The position numbers and the translations under genes were made by a program. DNA of 64,000 bases from Roseateles noduli (lineage in GTDB: Bacteria > Pseudomonadota > Gammaproteobacteria > Burkholderiales > Burkholderiaceae_C), in contig NIOE01000008.1 in NCBI GenBank assembly GCA_002205125.1, positions 310,001 through 374,000 of the forward strand, in the 5' to 3' direction. This document shows positions 35,715 to 44,476 of the stretch, piece by piece. The notes beneath the pieces are model-generated. The model was given only the letters and a program-made list of their open reading frames with translations. It ran no database searches and was not told the origin of the DNA. Every line of letters starts with the position of its first letter. Within the stretch, counting starts at the first letter, position 1.

Positions 35715-35819
35715 CAATCCCCCAACCGGTAACTCAGCGTACACCGATCGGGGTCAAGGATTGTTTCAATCGGGGCCGGGAATGGGGTGGACTGCCGAGG
35801 CCGCTGGCCCTCACCCCCA

Positions 35820-35844
35820 CCCTCTCCCGCGGTGCGGGAGAGGG
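35820..35844. repeat. REP-like GC-rich palindrome
   Basis: CCCTCTCCCGC (35820-35830), loop GGT, GCGGGAGAGGG (35834-35844), preceded by GGCCCTCACCCCCA. This looks like the dispersed intergenic palindrome often seen in Burkholderiales and Xanthomonadales genomes. It lies in the 285-bp spacer downstream of the enoyl-CoA hydratase gene and may also act as a terminator or mRNA stabiliser. Confidence 0.6.
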
Positions 35845-35874
35845 GGCCACCCCAATGCTCCTGCGGCGAACGGT

Positions 35875-36684
35875 TCAGCTGTGCTTGAACGCCGGCGCCC
35901 GTTTCGCCAGGAACGCGTCCATGCCTTCGCGCTGGTCGTCGGAGCCGAACAGCGCGTGGAAGTAGCGGCGCTCGATCGCGACACCGTCCGTCAGCGGCCC
36001 CTGGTAGGCCAGGTTGACCAGTTCCTTGATCAGCATCGTCGAGGGGCCGCTGAAGCCGTTGATCGTCTCCGCCGCCGTCAGCGCCTCGGCCATCAGCTGC
36101 TCCGCGGCCACCACGCGCGACACCAGCCCGGCGCGCTCCGCCTCGGCCGCGTCCATCATGCGCGCCGTCAGCAGCATGTCCATCGCCTTGCTCTTGCTGA
36201 CCGCCCGCGGCAGGCGCTGCGTGCCGCCCGCGCCGGGGATGATGCCCAGCTTGATCTCCGGCTGGCCGAAGCGCGCCGTGTCCGCCGCGATGATGAAGTC
36301 GCACATCATCGCCAGCTCGCAACCGCCACCCAGCGCAAAACCCGCCACCGCGCCGATCACCGGCTTGCGCACCTGCAGGATGGTCTCCCAGTTCTTCGAG
36401 ATCAGCCCGCTCTTGAACGCCGACAGGAAGGTGTGCGGCGCCATCGTCGGAATGTCCGCTCCCGCCGCGAAGGCGCGCTCGCTGCCCGTCAGCACGATGC
36501 AGCCGATGCCGTCGTCCGCGTCGAAGGCCAGCAGCGCGCGGCCCAGTTCGTCCATCAGCGGGTCGCTCAGCGCGTTCAGCTGCTTGGGCCGGTTCAGCCG
36601 GATCACCCCCGTCTTGCGGTCGCCGCTGCCGGCCACCTCCACCAGGATGTTCTCGAACGTCACGCCGGTCAGGGCTGCAATCAT
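35875..36684 (-). CDS. Enoyl-CoA hydratase (crotonase family)
   Basis: This protein of 269 aa hydrates trans-2-enoyl-CoA in fatty-acid beta-oxidation or related degradation. Crotonase features: VIRLNRPKQLNALSDPLMDEL, SERAFAAGADIPTM (oxyanion hole), AGFALGGGCELAMMCDFIIA with the first catalytic Glu, and FGQPEIKLGIIPGAGGTQRLPRAVS with the second. Both acids are present, so hydratase activity is expected. It has no adjacent beta-oxidation genes. The stop is followed by a REP-like hairpin. Confidence 0.92.
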   Translation of the reverse strand: MIAALTGVTFENILVEVAGSGDRKTGVIRLNRPKQLNALSDPLMDELGRALLAFDADDGIGCIVLTGSERAFAAGADIPTMAPHTFLSAFKSGLISKNWETILQVRKPVIGAVAGFALGGGCELAMMCDFIIAADTARFGQPEIKLGIIPGAGGTQRLPRAVSKSKAMDMLLTARMMDAAEAERAGLVSRVVAAEQLMAEALTAAETINGFSGPSTMLIKELVNLAYQGPLTDGVAIERRYFHALFGSDDQREGMDAFLAKRAPAFKHS

Positions 36685-36760
36685 GGGATGTCTCCTTGAA
36701 CTCGAATGGCGGCAACTATAGAGGCGCCCGCGCCATGACGACGACCGCGCGCCAAGGCCC

Positions 36761-38023
36761 TCAGGGGCCAGTGGCGGCGGTCGGCGCGCTCGCCGCGCCC
36801 GATGCGGATGTGGCCGGAGCCTGGGCCTGTTTCGGCGGCGCCTTCAGCACCAGATCGATGTGCGTGCGCGGATCCGTCCGGCGGTTCTGCCAGATCCGCA
36901 CCCGCACCGGCAGGTACTGCAGCGAGGGCGCCAGCCAGAACTCCGCCTGCATGTCGCCGCGGGTGTCGGTCATGTCGGAGTCCACGTGCCACGCCGGGAT
37001 CGGCCCCAGCGGCGTCGCGACCTCCTCCAGGTTCCTCACCTGGTAGCGCCACAGGTGCACGTTGCGCGGCAGCGCCAGCGGCTGCTGGATCAACTGCCCG
37101 CCGTGCGAGGCCAGACGACCGGTGAGGAACTGCCAGGTGAACTGCACGAACTGGCTGGCCGCGTCCTGCGTGCCGTCGGCCACCGGCACGCGGCGACCGT
37201 CGGCCAGGCGCACGCCGCCGTCGTCGAACAGCAGCGTCGACTGCCGGTTCCCGCCCGCGAGTCCGCCGGTGACCTCGTCGAAACGATGCGGCACCAGGCC
37301 GACCGGCGTGATCTCGCCGTCGCTGCTCATCCGGCGCGACATCAGCGGCGCGAACTTCGGTCCGATCCAGGCTTCGAGATGGACCTGGTAGTGCGAGCCA
37401 TCCCGCAGCCATTGCACGCGGGCGTCGCCGTAGATGGGGCCACGGAAATCGCCGGTGAGCTGGTAGTCCAGCTCCGTCGAGAGCGGCCATTCGATGCCCG
37501 GCATCCAGGTGCCGACCGCGTCGGAGATCGCCAGCGCCGGCGGCATCGCCAGCGCCTGCAGTTCAGGCGGCGGCTCGCTCGCGGCGGGATCCGGCGGCAG
37601 CGGGGCGGGTCCTTCGCCCAAGGCCGGCATCGACTCGATGCGACGCTGCGGCGTGCCCGGCGGTCCTTCTTTCGGCGCCGCGGTCGCGGGCGGCGGCGGA
37701 GGTGCCGGCGCCAGTTCCCGGACGAAGGCGGCCTGCAGCCGTTCCGGCTCGGGGATGTCCGGCATCCAGTGGTCGTGGAGCTCGCGGGCCCCGCTCAGCA
37801 GCCAGAGGTGGGCGGCGATCACCGTCACCGTCAGCGCCGCGAGTGCGACGTGGTGCCCGCGGATGCTCGAGGCCGCCTCGCGCCAGCCTCTCGGATCGGC
37901 GAGACGCACGCCCAACGTCGCGACACCCGTGGCCGCCGCGGACAGCCAGCGGCCGACCACCCGTCCGGCATCCCGAATCTGCCGGATCTCCAGGGCGAGT
38001 CGACGTCTCAGCCACCCAGCCAT
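36761..38023 (-). CDS. DUF3108-domain protein with one N-terminal membrane helix
   Basis: This protein of 420 aa has a cytoplasmic basic N-terminus, a single transmembrane helix (VALAALTVTVIAAHLWLLSG at about 59-78), a long Pro-rich linker (residues about 100-165) and a C-terminal DUF3108 domain (LDYQLTGDFRGPIYGDARVQW through LRVRIWQNRRTDPRTHIDLVLK-type strands). The TonB-like layout (helix, Pro-rich spacer, periplasmic domain) suggests it is anchored in the inner membrane and reaches into the periplasm. Function is unknown. Its start overlaps the end of the M61 peptidase gene by 16 bases, so the two are co-expressed. Confidence 0.85.
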   Translation of the reverse strand: MAGWLRRRLALEIRQIRDAGRVVGRWLSAAATGVATLGVRLADPRGWREAASSIRGHHVALAALTVTVIAAHLWLLSGARELHDHWMPDIPEPERLQAAFVRELAPAPPPPPATAAPKEGPPGTPQRRIESMPALGEGPAPLPPDPAASEPPPELQALAMPPALAISDAVGTWMPGIEWPLSTELDYQLTGDFRGPIYGDARVQWLRDGSHYQVHLEAWIGPKFAPLMSRRMSSDGEITPVGLVPHRFDEVTGGLAGGNRQSTLLFDDGGVRLADGRRVPVADGTQDAASQFVQFTWQFLTGRLASHGGQLIQQPLALPRNVHLWRYQVRNLEEVATPLGPIPAWHVDSDMTDTRGDMQAEFWLAPSLQYLPVRVRIWQNRRTDPRTHIDLVLKAPPKQAQAPATSASGAASAPTAATGP

Positions 38024-39774
38024 GCACGCCGCAGGCTTTGCGCACGCGCGGGCGCCTTGTCGAGCAGGCCCAGGCAGACCGGCCGCGCCGCGCTGTCCTG
38101 CGTCGGCAGCGTCAGGGCCAGATGGAGCATCCGCTGGTCACGCGTCACCAGCAGCTCCAGCCGTTGCGGATCGACATGGTTCAGCGTCAGCGGCAGGTCT
38201 TCCAGCTTGCGCACGCGCCAGCCGTTGCAGGCGACGATCTCGTCGCCCGCGCTCAGGCCGGACGCCAGCGCGGCGCTGTCCAGCAGCACGTTCTTGACCG
38301 TCACGATGCCGTCGCTCTCCGTCACCCGCAGCCCCAGCCGCTGCGCCAGCGTCGGCTTGTCGAAGCACCAGCGCACGCCCACGCGTTCCAGCAACTGCGG
38401 CAGCGGCAGGTCCTCGGTGCCGTGCACCCAGGTCGACAGCGTCTGCGCGATCGCCTCGCCGCCGATGTCGACGAGCTTCTGCAGGATCTTCGCCTCGCTC
38501 ACCGGACCACCGCCGGTGTCCTTCCACAGGCCGCGCATCAGGTCGTCCACCGACATCGGCTTCTCGCACTTCTCCGCGCCGCGCAGCGACAGGTCCAGCG
38601 CCAGCGCCACCATCGAGCCCTTGGCGTAGTAGCTGACCACCGCGTTGGGGGTGTTCTCGTCCTGCCGGTAGTACTTGGTCCAGGCCTCCAGGCTGGAGCG
38701 CGCCACGCTCTGGTGCTTGCGTCCCGGCGCGCCCAGCACCTGCGTGAAGGTGTTCGCGATCAGCTTCAGGTAGCGGGCCTCGTCGATCAGCCCGGCTCGC
38801 ACGAGGAACAGGTCGTCGTAGTACGAGGTGAAGCCTTCGAAGAACCACAGCAGCTCGGTGTAGTTCTCCTGCTCGTAGTCGTAGCGCTCGAACACGTCCG
38901 GCCGCAGCCGCTTCACGTTCCAGGTGTGGAAGTACTCGTGGCTGATCAGGCCCAGCAGCTTCACGTAGCCGTCGCTGGTCTCGGACTGGCCCAGGCGCGG
39001 CAGGTCGCGCCGCGCCGCGATCAGCGCCGTGCTGGCGCGATGCTCCAGCCCGCCGTAGCCGTCGTCGGTGCAGTTCAGCAGGAACACATAGCGCGACATC
39101 GGCGGCTTGCTCTTGCCGCAGTGCCAGAAGGCGATCTGCGTCTCGCAGATCTTCTGCGCGTCGCGCAGCAGCCGTTCGCCGTCGAAGATCGGCAACGCGC
39201 CCGACACGACGAGCTCATGCGGCACGCCGCCGGCCACGAATTCGCCGCGCCAGAACGGGCCCAGCTCGAAGGGATGGTCGGCGAGCTCGTCGTAGTCGGC
39301 GGCCTCGAACTGCAACGGCGCGTCTTCGACCGACGTCATCGCCGTGGCGACGTCCCAGCCTTCGGGCAGGCCGGTCAGCTCGACGCGGTGCGGCAGGTCG
39401 TCCTTGCCGTGCGCGCGCAGGCACAGGCCGGTCGCGTTGAAGAAGCCGCGCTGCGCGTCCAGGAAGGCCGCGCGCACCGAGGTGTCGAAGGCGTAGACCG
39501 GGTAGCTGATCACCAGCGCGCCGCGGCCGGCGCACTCGAACTCCCAGCGGTTCTTCGCCGTCTGCGTGACCAGCACCTCCCGCTGGCCCTGGCGCGCCGT
39601 CACGGCGCCCAGGTGGCGGGAGAACTCCCGCACCAGGTAGCTGCCGGGGATCCAGACGGGCAGGCTCAGGACCTGGCGCGCCTCTGGCGCCGGCACGGTC
39701 AGCGTGACCTCGAAGCGGTGCGCGTGCGGGTCGGCGACGGCGATGCGGTAATGGATCGTGGGGCGAGCGGTCAT
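38008..39774 (-). CDS. M61-family metallopeptidase with PDZ domain
   Basis: This zinc peptidase of 588 aa belongs to the glycyl aminopeptidase group. The zinc site is complete: HEYFH at residues 279-283 and the third ligand in WFFEGFTSYYDD (Glu313). An N-terminal beta-rich domain (PVWIPGSYLVREFSRHL) precedes the catalytic domain; a PDZ domain covers about residues 480-560 (LRVTESDGIVTVKNVLLDSAALASGLSAGDEIVACNGWRV). I see no signal peptide at this start, so it is probably cytoplasmic. The ATG at 39774 is preferred over 39813 because MTARPTIHYRI matches the usual M61 N-terminus. Confidence 0.92.
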   Translation of the reverse strand: MTARPTIHYRIAVADPHAHRFEVTLTVPAPEARQVLSLPVWIPGSYLVREFSRHLGAVTARQGQREVLVTQTAKNRWEFECAGRGALVISYPVYAFDTSVRAAFLDAQRGFFNATGLCLRAHGKDDLPHRVELTGLPEGWDVATAMTSVEDAPLQFEAADYDELADHPFELGPFWRGEFVAGGVPHELVVSGALPIFDGERLLRDAQKICETQIAFWHCGKSKPPMSRYVFLLNCTDDGYGGLEHRASTALIAARRDLPRLGQSETSDGYVKLLGLISHEYFHTWNVKRLRPDVFERYDYEQENYTELLWFFEGFTSYYDDLFLVRAGLIDEARYLKLIANTFTQVLGAPGRKHQSVARSSLEAWTKYYRQDENTPNAVVSYYAKGSMVALALDLSLRGAEKCEKPMSVDDLMRGLWKDTGGGPVSEAKILQKLVDIGGEAIAQTLSTWVHGTEDLPLPQLLERVGVRWCFDKPTLAQRLGLRVTESDGIVTVKNVLLDSAALASGLSAGDEIVACNGWRVRKLEDLPLTLNHVDPQRLELLVTRDQRMLHLALTLPTQDSAARPVCLGLLDKAPARAQSLRRAWLGG

Positions 39775-39882
39775 GAGGAACAGCCTACCAAGGCTGGCCC
39801 GCGCGTGGTGCACGGGGTGCGCGTTTCTGGGCGGTTCCCGTTCAGGGCGCCGGGCCAGGGTTCGCCCGGATCGACGCCCGTG

Positions 39883-39923
39883 CGGGTTCTCGGGTTCTGG
39901 ACTTCAGGGACCGGGACTTCAGG
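39883..39923. repeat. Two adjacent short direct-repeat pairs
   Basis: CGGGTTCT occurs at 39883-39890 and 39891-39898; GGACTTCAGG occurs at 39899-39908 and 39914-39923. The second pair runs into the last codons of the DUF3429 gene. Confidence 0.65.
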
Positions 39924-40389
39924 TTCCCTGGGCGGCGATGAAGCAGCTCAGCGCCGCCACGGCGCTCAGCCGGAAGCGCAGCGTCAGCCAGGCCGACGCA
40001 CCCAGCGACGGGTACAGCTTGCGGTCGGCGATGTAGCAGGCGATCAGCAGGAAGCCTTCGATCACCAGGCCGGCGTAGGGCGGCATCGTCGAGGCGATCC
40101 AGGCCAGCAGCGCCGGCACCACGCCCCAGATGAAGGGCGACGGCGACGGGACGCTCTGGCGCATGCCCAGGCCCCAGTGGATCGCCCCCAGGAAGGTGAT
40201 CACGATGGCCGCGTAGCGCGACAGGCCGTCGGTGACGTAGGGATGGGCGTCCTCGCGCACCAGCCACACCAGCACCGCGCCGAGCACGAAGGGGATCAGC
40301 CCCGCATAACCCAGTCGCGCGGCGATCGGGTTGACGGAGGCCGAGGCGGCGTGCACCGGGGCAGGATGGTGGGGCGTGCGGTCGCTCAT
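39919..40389 (-). CDS. DUF3429-family small membrane protein
   Basis: This 156-aa protein has four to five hydrophobic helices: LGYAGLIPFVLGAVLVWLV, YAAIVITFLGAIHWGLGM, FIWGVVPALLAWIAST, YAGLVIEGFLLIACYIADRKLY and LSAVAALSCFIA. The FLGAIHWGLG core is the DUF3429 hallmark. The function is not known. The gene lies between the M61 peptidase and dsbC on the same strand, with spacers of 144 and 63 bases, both of which contain short tandem repeats. Confidence 0.85.
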   Translation of the reverse strand: MSDRTPHHPAPVHAASASVNPIAARLGYAGLIPFVLGAVLVWLVREDAHPYVTDGLSRYAAIVITFLGAIHWGLGMRQSVPSPSPFIWGVVPALLAWIASTMPPYAGLVIEGFLLIACYIADRKLYPSLGASAWLTLRFRLSAVAALSCFIAAQGT

Positions 40390-40401
40390 CGGGGGCAGTC
40401 T

Positions 40402-40445
40402 GGGATCAATCGGGGATCAATCGGGATTCAGGCCGGGATCGAAGG
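40402..40445. repeat. 11-bp tandem repeat between DUF3429 and dsbC genes
   Basis: GGGATCAATCG is repeated exactly at 40402-40412 and 40413-40423; two degenerate units with the same period follow (40424-40434 and 40435-40445, the latter GGGATCGAAGG). On the minus strand this is just upstream of the DUF3429 start. Confidence 0.75.
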
Positions 40446-40452
40446 GGCTCGA

Positions 40453-41244
40453 TCAGGACTTCTTCTGGTTCTTGTCCGCTTCCTGGATCGCCTGGAAGCG
40501 TTGTTCGAGCTGCTGCGGGCTGATCGCGCCGGGCGCGCGGGTGCCGTTCTCGAACAGGATGGCCGGCGTGCCGTTGACGCGGATCTTCTGGCTCAGGGCC
40601 AGGTTGCGCTGGATGGCGGAGCTGTCGCACTTCGCGTCGGCAGGGGGCGCCATCGCGCCGTCGATCATCCAGTTCCGCCAGGCGACGGTGTTGTCCTTGG
40701 CGCACCACATGGTGCGGGACTTCTCCGGCGAGTCGCCGCCCAGGATGGGGATCACGAAGGTGTAGACGGTGATGTTGTCGACTTCCTGCAGCGACTTCTC
40801 GAAGCGCTTGCAGTAGCCGCAGTTCGGATCGGCGAAGACGGCGATGCGGCGCTTGCCGTCGCCCTTCTTCCAGACGATCGCATCCTTGAGCGGCAGCGAG
40901 GCGAAGTCGATCGCGGTGATCTTCTCGATGCGTTCCTGGGTGACGTTCTTGCGGCTCTTCAGGTCGAGGATCTCGCCTTCGACGAGGTACTGGCCGGTGG
41001 CGTCGGTGTAGCGGATCTCGCTGCCGATGCGGACCTCCCACAGCCCGGCGATGGGGCTGGGGCGGATCTCGTCGATCTTGATCTCCTTGGGCATCACCGT
41101 CGCGAGGTTCTTGCGGATGGTGTCCTCGTTGGCCTGGGCGGTGCAGCCGTACAGGCCGAGCGCGGCCAGCGAGGCGGCCAGGGCCACGGTCTTGCGGGCA
41201 GCGCGGGACAGGCGGAAGAAGGACTTGGACTGCAGGGCGGTCAT
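40453..41244 (-). CDS. dsbC: Periplasmic disulfide isomerase DsbC
   Basis: This thiol:disulfide interchange protein of 263 aa corrects wrong disulfide bonds in periplasmic proteins. It has an N-terminal export segment, a dimerisation domain (EDTIRKNLATVMPKEIKIDEIRPSPIAGLWEV) and a thioredoxin domain with the active-site motif CGYC at 142-145 in FADPNCGYCKRFEK, the cis-proline loop NGTPAILFENG, and a second cysteine pair (MWCAK, AKCDS). The export segment reads LAALGLYGCTAQ, which looks like a lipobox with Cys34, so the protein may be a lipoprotein instead of a soluble one. Confidence 0.93.
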   Translation of the reverse strand: MTALQSKSFFRLSRAARKTVALAASLAALGLYGCTAQANEDTIRKNLATVMPKEIKIDEIRPSPIAGLWEVRIGSEIRYTDATGQYLVEGEILDLKSRKNVTQERIEKITAIDFASLPLKDAIVWKKGDGKRRIAVFADPNCGYCKRFEKSLQEVDNITVYTFVIPILGGDSPEKSRTMWCAKDNTVAWRNWMIDGAMAPPADAKCDSSAIQRNLALSQKIRVNGTPAILFENGTRAPGAISPQQLEQRFQAIQEADKNQKKS

Positions 41245-41285
41245 GGGATCTTTCGAGGGACTTCAGGATGAACGGACGAGGCCGT

Positions 41286-42404
41286 TCAGTGGCCGAGCGC
41301 GCGCGCGGTGAGCCATTTCTTGAGCGGGCCCGCGCGGTCGACCAGGCGCAGGCCTTCATTGCGGAGCCGGGCCAGGACCGGCGCCTGGCTGGCGAAGCCG
41401 CGCAGCAGGCCGTCGGTCAGCTCGCCCATCGCCCAGGTCGGGGCGATGCGGGCGCGGGCGTAGCGGCGCAGCAGCTTCTCGTCGCCGAGGCTGCGCCAGG
41501 ATTCGCGGCGGACGATCACGTCCACCAGCGCTTCGACATCGGCCAGGCCGAGGTTCAGTCCCTGCCCCGCCAGCGGATGCACGAGGTGCGCGGCGTCGCC
41601 GAGCAGCACCCAGCCGGGGCCGCACAGCGTGTCGGCGCGGCACAGCTGCAGCGGCCAGGATTGACGCTCGCCGGCGAGCTTGAGCGAACCGGCGGCACCG
41701 CCGGTGGCCTCCAGCAGCGCGGATTCGAATTCGGCCGGGCCGGCGGCCATCAGGCGGCGGGCCTCGTCCTTGGGCAGCGACCAGACGAGGCCGTAGCTGT
41801 GTCCGGGCTCGGGACGATCGAACGGCAGCAGCGCCAGCACGTCCGGCGAGCGGAACCACTGCCAGGCCTGGCCCTGGTGCGGCTTGCTGGCCGTCAGTCG
41901 CGTGGCGACGCCCATGTGGCCGTAGTCGTGGCGCTCGTACTGGACGCCGAACTCCTGCGCGGCGCCGGTGTCGCGGCCTTCGCACAGGGCCTGCAGCGTG
42001 GCGGGGACCGGCTCGGTCACGCGCTGCACGTGCGGCGCGAAGCGCAGCGCGGCGTCGAGCTGGTCCTCCAGCGCGGCGGCGTCGACGATGTGGGCGAGCT
42101 CCCCGGCGCCCTGCTGCCAGGCGCTGAAATGCAGCTCCGCGCCGGCGCGATCGCCGTGGATGCGCATGTCGTGCACGGGGGTGCGGGCGTCCTCGGCGAG
42201 GCCTTCCCACACGCGCAGCCGGGTGAGCAGCGCGACGGAGGCGGCGTTGAGCGCGTAGGCGCGCACGTCGGCGGACGAGGATGAGGCGGAGGGGGCGGTC
42301 GGCCGGGCGAGCAGGGCCACGCGCAGGCCGCGGGCGCCGAGCGCCAGCGCCAGGCTGCGACCGACGCAGCCGTTGCCGCGCACCAGGACGTCGAACTTTT
42401 CCAT
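41286..42404 (-). CDS. UbiH/UbiF/Coq6-family FAD-dependent hydroxylase
   Basis: This class A flavoprotein monooxygenase of 372 aa probably works in ubiquinone ring hydroxylation. It shows the FAD-binding start FDVLVRGNGCVGRSLALALGARGLRVALL (GxGxxG), DVRAYALNAASVALLTRLRVW (UbiH-like), and the second FAD motif VLLGDAAHLVHPLAGQGLNLGLADVEAL with GDAAH. The start at 42404 gives the normal flavoprotein N-terminus; the frame to 42635 is an unneeded extension. It lies next to dsbC on the same strand, separated by 41 bases. Which ring position it hydroxylates cannot be told. Confidence 0.9.
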   Translation of the reverse strand: MEKFDVLVRGNGCVGRSLALALGARGLRVALLARPTAPSASSSSADVRAYALNAASVALLTRLRVWEGLAEDARTPVHDMRIHGDRAGAELHFSAWQQGAGELAHIVDAAALEDQLDAALRFAPHVQRVTEPVPATLQALCEGRDTGAAQEFGVQYERHDYGHMGVATRLTASKPHQGQAWQWFRSPDVLALLPFDRPEPGHSYGLVWSLPKDEARRLMAAGPAEFESALLEATGGAAGSLKLAGERQSWPLQLCRADTLCGPGWVLLGDAAHLVHPLAGQGLNLGLADVEALVDVIVRRESWRSLGDEKLLRRYARARIAPTWAMGELTDGLLRGFASQAPVLARLRNEGLRLVDRAGPLKKWLTARALGH

Positions 42405-42500
42405 GGACGGCGATTGTAGGCAGGGGCGATGCGGGCGTCCCGGGCGGACTTCCAGGCGGTGATCCAAGGCGGGACAGCCGGTGGGGGCGAGGCCGGGAAA

Positions 42501-42555
42501 GACGGCGGGAGGGCAGCGGGAGGACAGCGGGAAGGCGGCGGAAAGGTGGAGGGAG
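42501..42555. repeat. Five degenerate 11-bp purine-rich tandem units upstream of ychF
   Basis: Units of exactly 11 bases run from 42501: gacggcgggag, ggcagcgggag, gacagcgggaa, ggcggcggaaa and ggtggagggag. They end 12 bases before the TAAAAT box of ychF and occupy the region where its -35 contact would be. Confidence 0.7.
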
Positions 42556-42566
42556 CGCCGCTTGAC

Positions 42567-42572
42567 TAAAAT
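42567..42572 (+). promoter_or_regulatory. Probable -10 box of ychF
   Basis: TAAAAT followed by GCCG, about 66 bases before the ATG at 42638. The same box with a GC-rich discriminator is seen before lysS. No clear -35 hexamer is seen; the upstream DNA is a purine-rich repeat. Confidence 0.45.
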
Positions 42573-42637
42573 GCCGGTTTCGCCCGCGCGTGCCGCAGGC
42601 CCGAACAGCACCCCAGCATTTCCCCCGAAAGCCAATC

Positions 42638-43729
42638 ATGAGCCTCAAATGCGGCATCGTGGGCCTGCCCAATGTCGGCAAGTCCACCCTCTTCAACGCG
42701 CTGACGAAGGCCGGCATCGCCGCCGAGAACTATCCCTTCTGCACGATCGAGCCGAACGTGGGCATCGTCGAGCTGCCGGATCCGCGACTGGGGAAGCTGG
42801 CGGAGATCGTCAAGCCCGAGCGCATCGTGCCGGCGATCGTCGAGTTCGTGGACATCGCGGGCCTGGTGGCGGGGGCGTCCAAGGGCGAAGGCCTGGGCAA
42901 CCAGTTCCTGTCGCACATCCGCGAGACCGACGCGATCGTGAACGTGGTGCGCTGCTTTGAGGATCCGAACGTCATCCACGTCAACGGCAAGGTGGATCCG
43001 ATCTCCGATATCGAGGTGATCCAGACCGAGCTGTGCCTGGCGGACCTGGGCACGGTGGAGAAGAGCCTGCACCGCTACAACAAGGTGGCGCGCGCGGGCG
43101 ACAAGGACGCAGCCGCGCTGGTGAAGGTGCTGGAGAAGTGCCAGGTCGCGCTGGACCAGGCCAAGCCGGTGCGCTCGATCGACTTCAGCAAGGAAGAGCT
43201 GGTCATCCTGAAGCCGCTGTGCCTGATCACGGCCAAGCCGGCGATGTTCGTGGGCAACGTGGCGGAAGACGGCTTCGAGAACAACCCGTTCCTGGACCGC
43301 CTGAAGGAATACGCGGCCGGCCAGAACGCGCCGGTGGTGGCGATCTGCGCCAAGACCGAGGCGGAGCTGTCGGAGATGGAAGACGAGGACCGCGCCATGT
43401 TCCTGGCCGAGATGGGCCAGGACGAGCCGGGTCTGAACCGCCTGATCCGCGCCGGCTTCAAGCTGCTGGGCCTGCAGACCTACTTCACCGCGGGCGTGAA
43501 GGAAGTGCGCGCGTGGACCATCCACGTCGGCGACACGGCGCCGCAGGCGGCGGGCGTGATCCACACCGACTTCGAGCGCGGCTTCATCCGCGCGCAGACG
43601 ATCGCCTTCGACGATTTCATCCAGTTCAAGGGCGAGCAGGCCGCGAAGGACGCCGGCAAGATGCGCGCGGAAGGCAAGGACTACGTCGTCAAGGACGGCG
43701 ACGTGCTGAACTTCCTGTTCAACGTCTGA
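42638..43729 (+). CDS. ychF: Ribosome-binding ATPase/GTPase YchF
   Basis: This Obg-family protein of 363 aa has the full normal length. It binds ATP or GTP and associates with ribosomes. Motifs: P loop [14 protein letters not shown] at residues 8-21, [20 protein letters not shown] (switch II region), [11 protein letters not shown], a central helical hairpin, and a C-terminal TGS domain ([42 protein letters not shown]). The start ATG at 42638 fits the family N-terminus [12 protein letters not shown]. It is a single-gene unit on the plus strand. Confidence 0.97.
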   Translation: MSLKCGIVGLPNVGKSTLFNALTKAGIAAENYPFCTIEPNVGIVELPDPRLGKLAEIVKPERIVPAIVEFVDIAGLVAGASKGEGLGNQFLSHIRETDAIVNVVRCFEDPNVIHVNGKVDPISDIEVIQTELCLADLGTVEKSLHRYNKVARAGDKDAAALVKVLEKCQVALDQAKPVRSIDFSKEELVILKPLCLITAKPAMFVGNVAEDGFENNPFLDRLKEYAAGQNAPVVAICAKTEAELSEMEDEDRAMFLAEMGQDEPGLNRLIRAGFKLLGLQTYFTAGVKEVRAWTIHVGDTAPQAAGVIHTDFERGFIRAQTIAFDDFIQFKGEQAAKDAGKMRAEGKDYVVKDGDVLNFLFNV

Positions 43730-43810
43730 GACCCTGTCGACCTCCGCGCGCGCACCCGCCCATCGACATGAGCGGGCGGCGTGCCGGGAGGCAACGCGGG
43801 AAGGCGCCCG

Positions 43811-44476
43811 GTGAACCTGCTGCTGGTTGAGGACGACGGGATGTTGGCCGAGGCCATCCGCGACGGCATGGCCGGATGCGGCTGGTCGATCGCCCATGCC
43901 TCGGACGCCTCCGGCGCCCGGATGGCCCTGCTGGACCACACCTTCGCGGCGGTCCTGCTCGACATCGGCCTGCCGGGCGACTCCGGCCTGTCGGTGCTCC
44001 GATGGATGCGGGAACGCTACGACTCCACACCGGTGCTGATCCTCACAGCGCGAGCGCAGCTGAGTGAACGCATCCAGGGGCTCGACGCCGGCGCCGACGA
44101 CTACCTGATCAAGCCGTTCCAGCTCGACGAACTGCTGGCGCGCGTGCGGGCCCTCACCCGCCGGAGCCAGGGACGCGTCGTCCCGACACTGGTGTGCGGC
44201 GACGTGGCGGTCGACATCGACCGGAAGATCGTCACGCGATCCGGGGCCAACGTGGTCCTGAGCGCCAACGAATACAGGACGCTGGTGGCCTTGATGGAGC
44301 GTGCGGGCCGCGTGGTCACGCGCGACCACCTGCAACGGGTGGTCTACGGCGACGACGACGCGGTCGAGAGCAACACGATCGCGGTGTTCATCCACCAGCT
44401 CCGGAAGAAGCTCGGCGAGGAACTCATCGTGACCGTCCATGGGCTCGGCTACAGCGTCGGTCGGCCCCGGTCATGA
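43811..44476 (+). CDS. OmpR/PhoB-family response regulator (QseB-like)
   Basis: This two-component regulator of 221 aa has a receiver domain with the acidic pair in LLLVEDDG, phospho-acceptor Asp51 (VLLDIGLPGDSG), Thr79 and Lys101 (YLIKPFQ), then a winged-helix DNA-binding domain (VLSANEYRTLVALMERAGRVVTRDHL, FIHQLRKKLGEELIVTVHGLGYSV). The start is GTG at 43811, six bases after an AAGG ribosome-binding site. It overlaps its kinase gene by ATGA. It resembles QseB/PmrA/TctD proteins. Target genes are unknown; the divergent or downstream envelope genes are candidates. Confidence 0.92.
   Translation: MNLLLVEDDGMLAEAIRDGMAGCGWSIAHASDASGARMALLDHTFAAVLLDIGLPGDSGLSVLRWMRERYDSTPVLILTARAQLSERIQGLDAGADDYLIKPFQLDELLARVRALTRRSQGRVVPTLVCGDVAVDIDRKIVTRSGANVVLSANEYRTLVALMERAGRVVTRDHLQRVVYGDDDAVESNTIAVFIHQLRKKLGEELIVTVHGLGYSVGRPRS

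Noticed and set aside
37702-41271. 1189-aa plus-strand open frame
   Set aside because: It runs antisense through DUF3108, M61, DUF3429 and dsbC, all of which have clear family motifs; its composition is that of a shadow frame.
42562-42567. TTGACT as a -35 box for ychF
   Set aside because: It directly touches the TAAAAT box, so no promoter spacing is possible.
41286-42635. N-terminally extended UbiH-type protein
   Set aside because: The extra 77 residues have no flavoprotein features; FAD-binding starts right after the Met at 42404.
42566-44440. 624-aa minus-strand open frame
   Set aside because: It is antisense to ychF and the response regulator gene, both clearly real.
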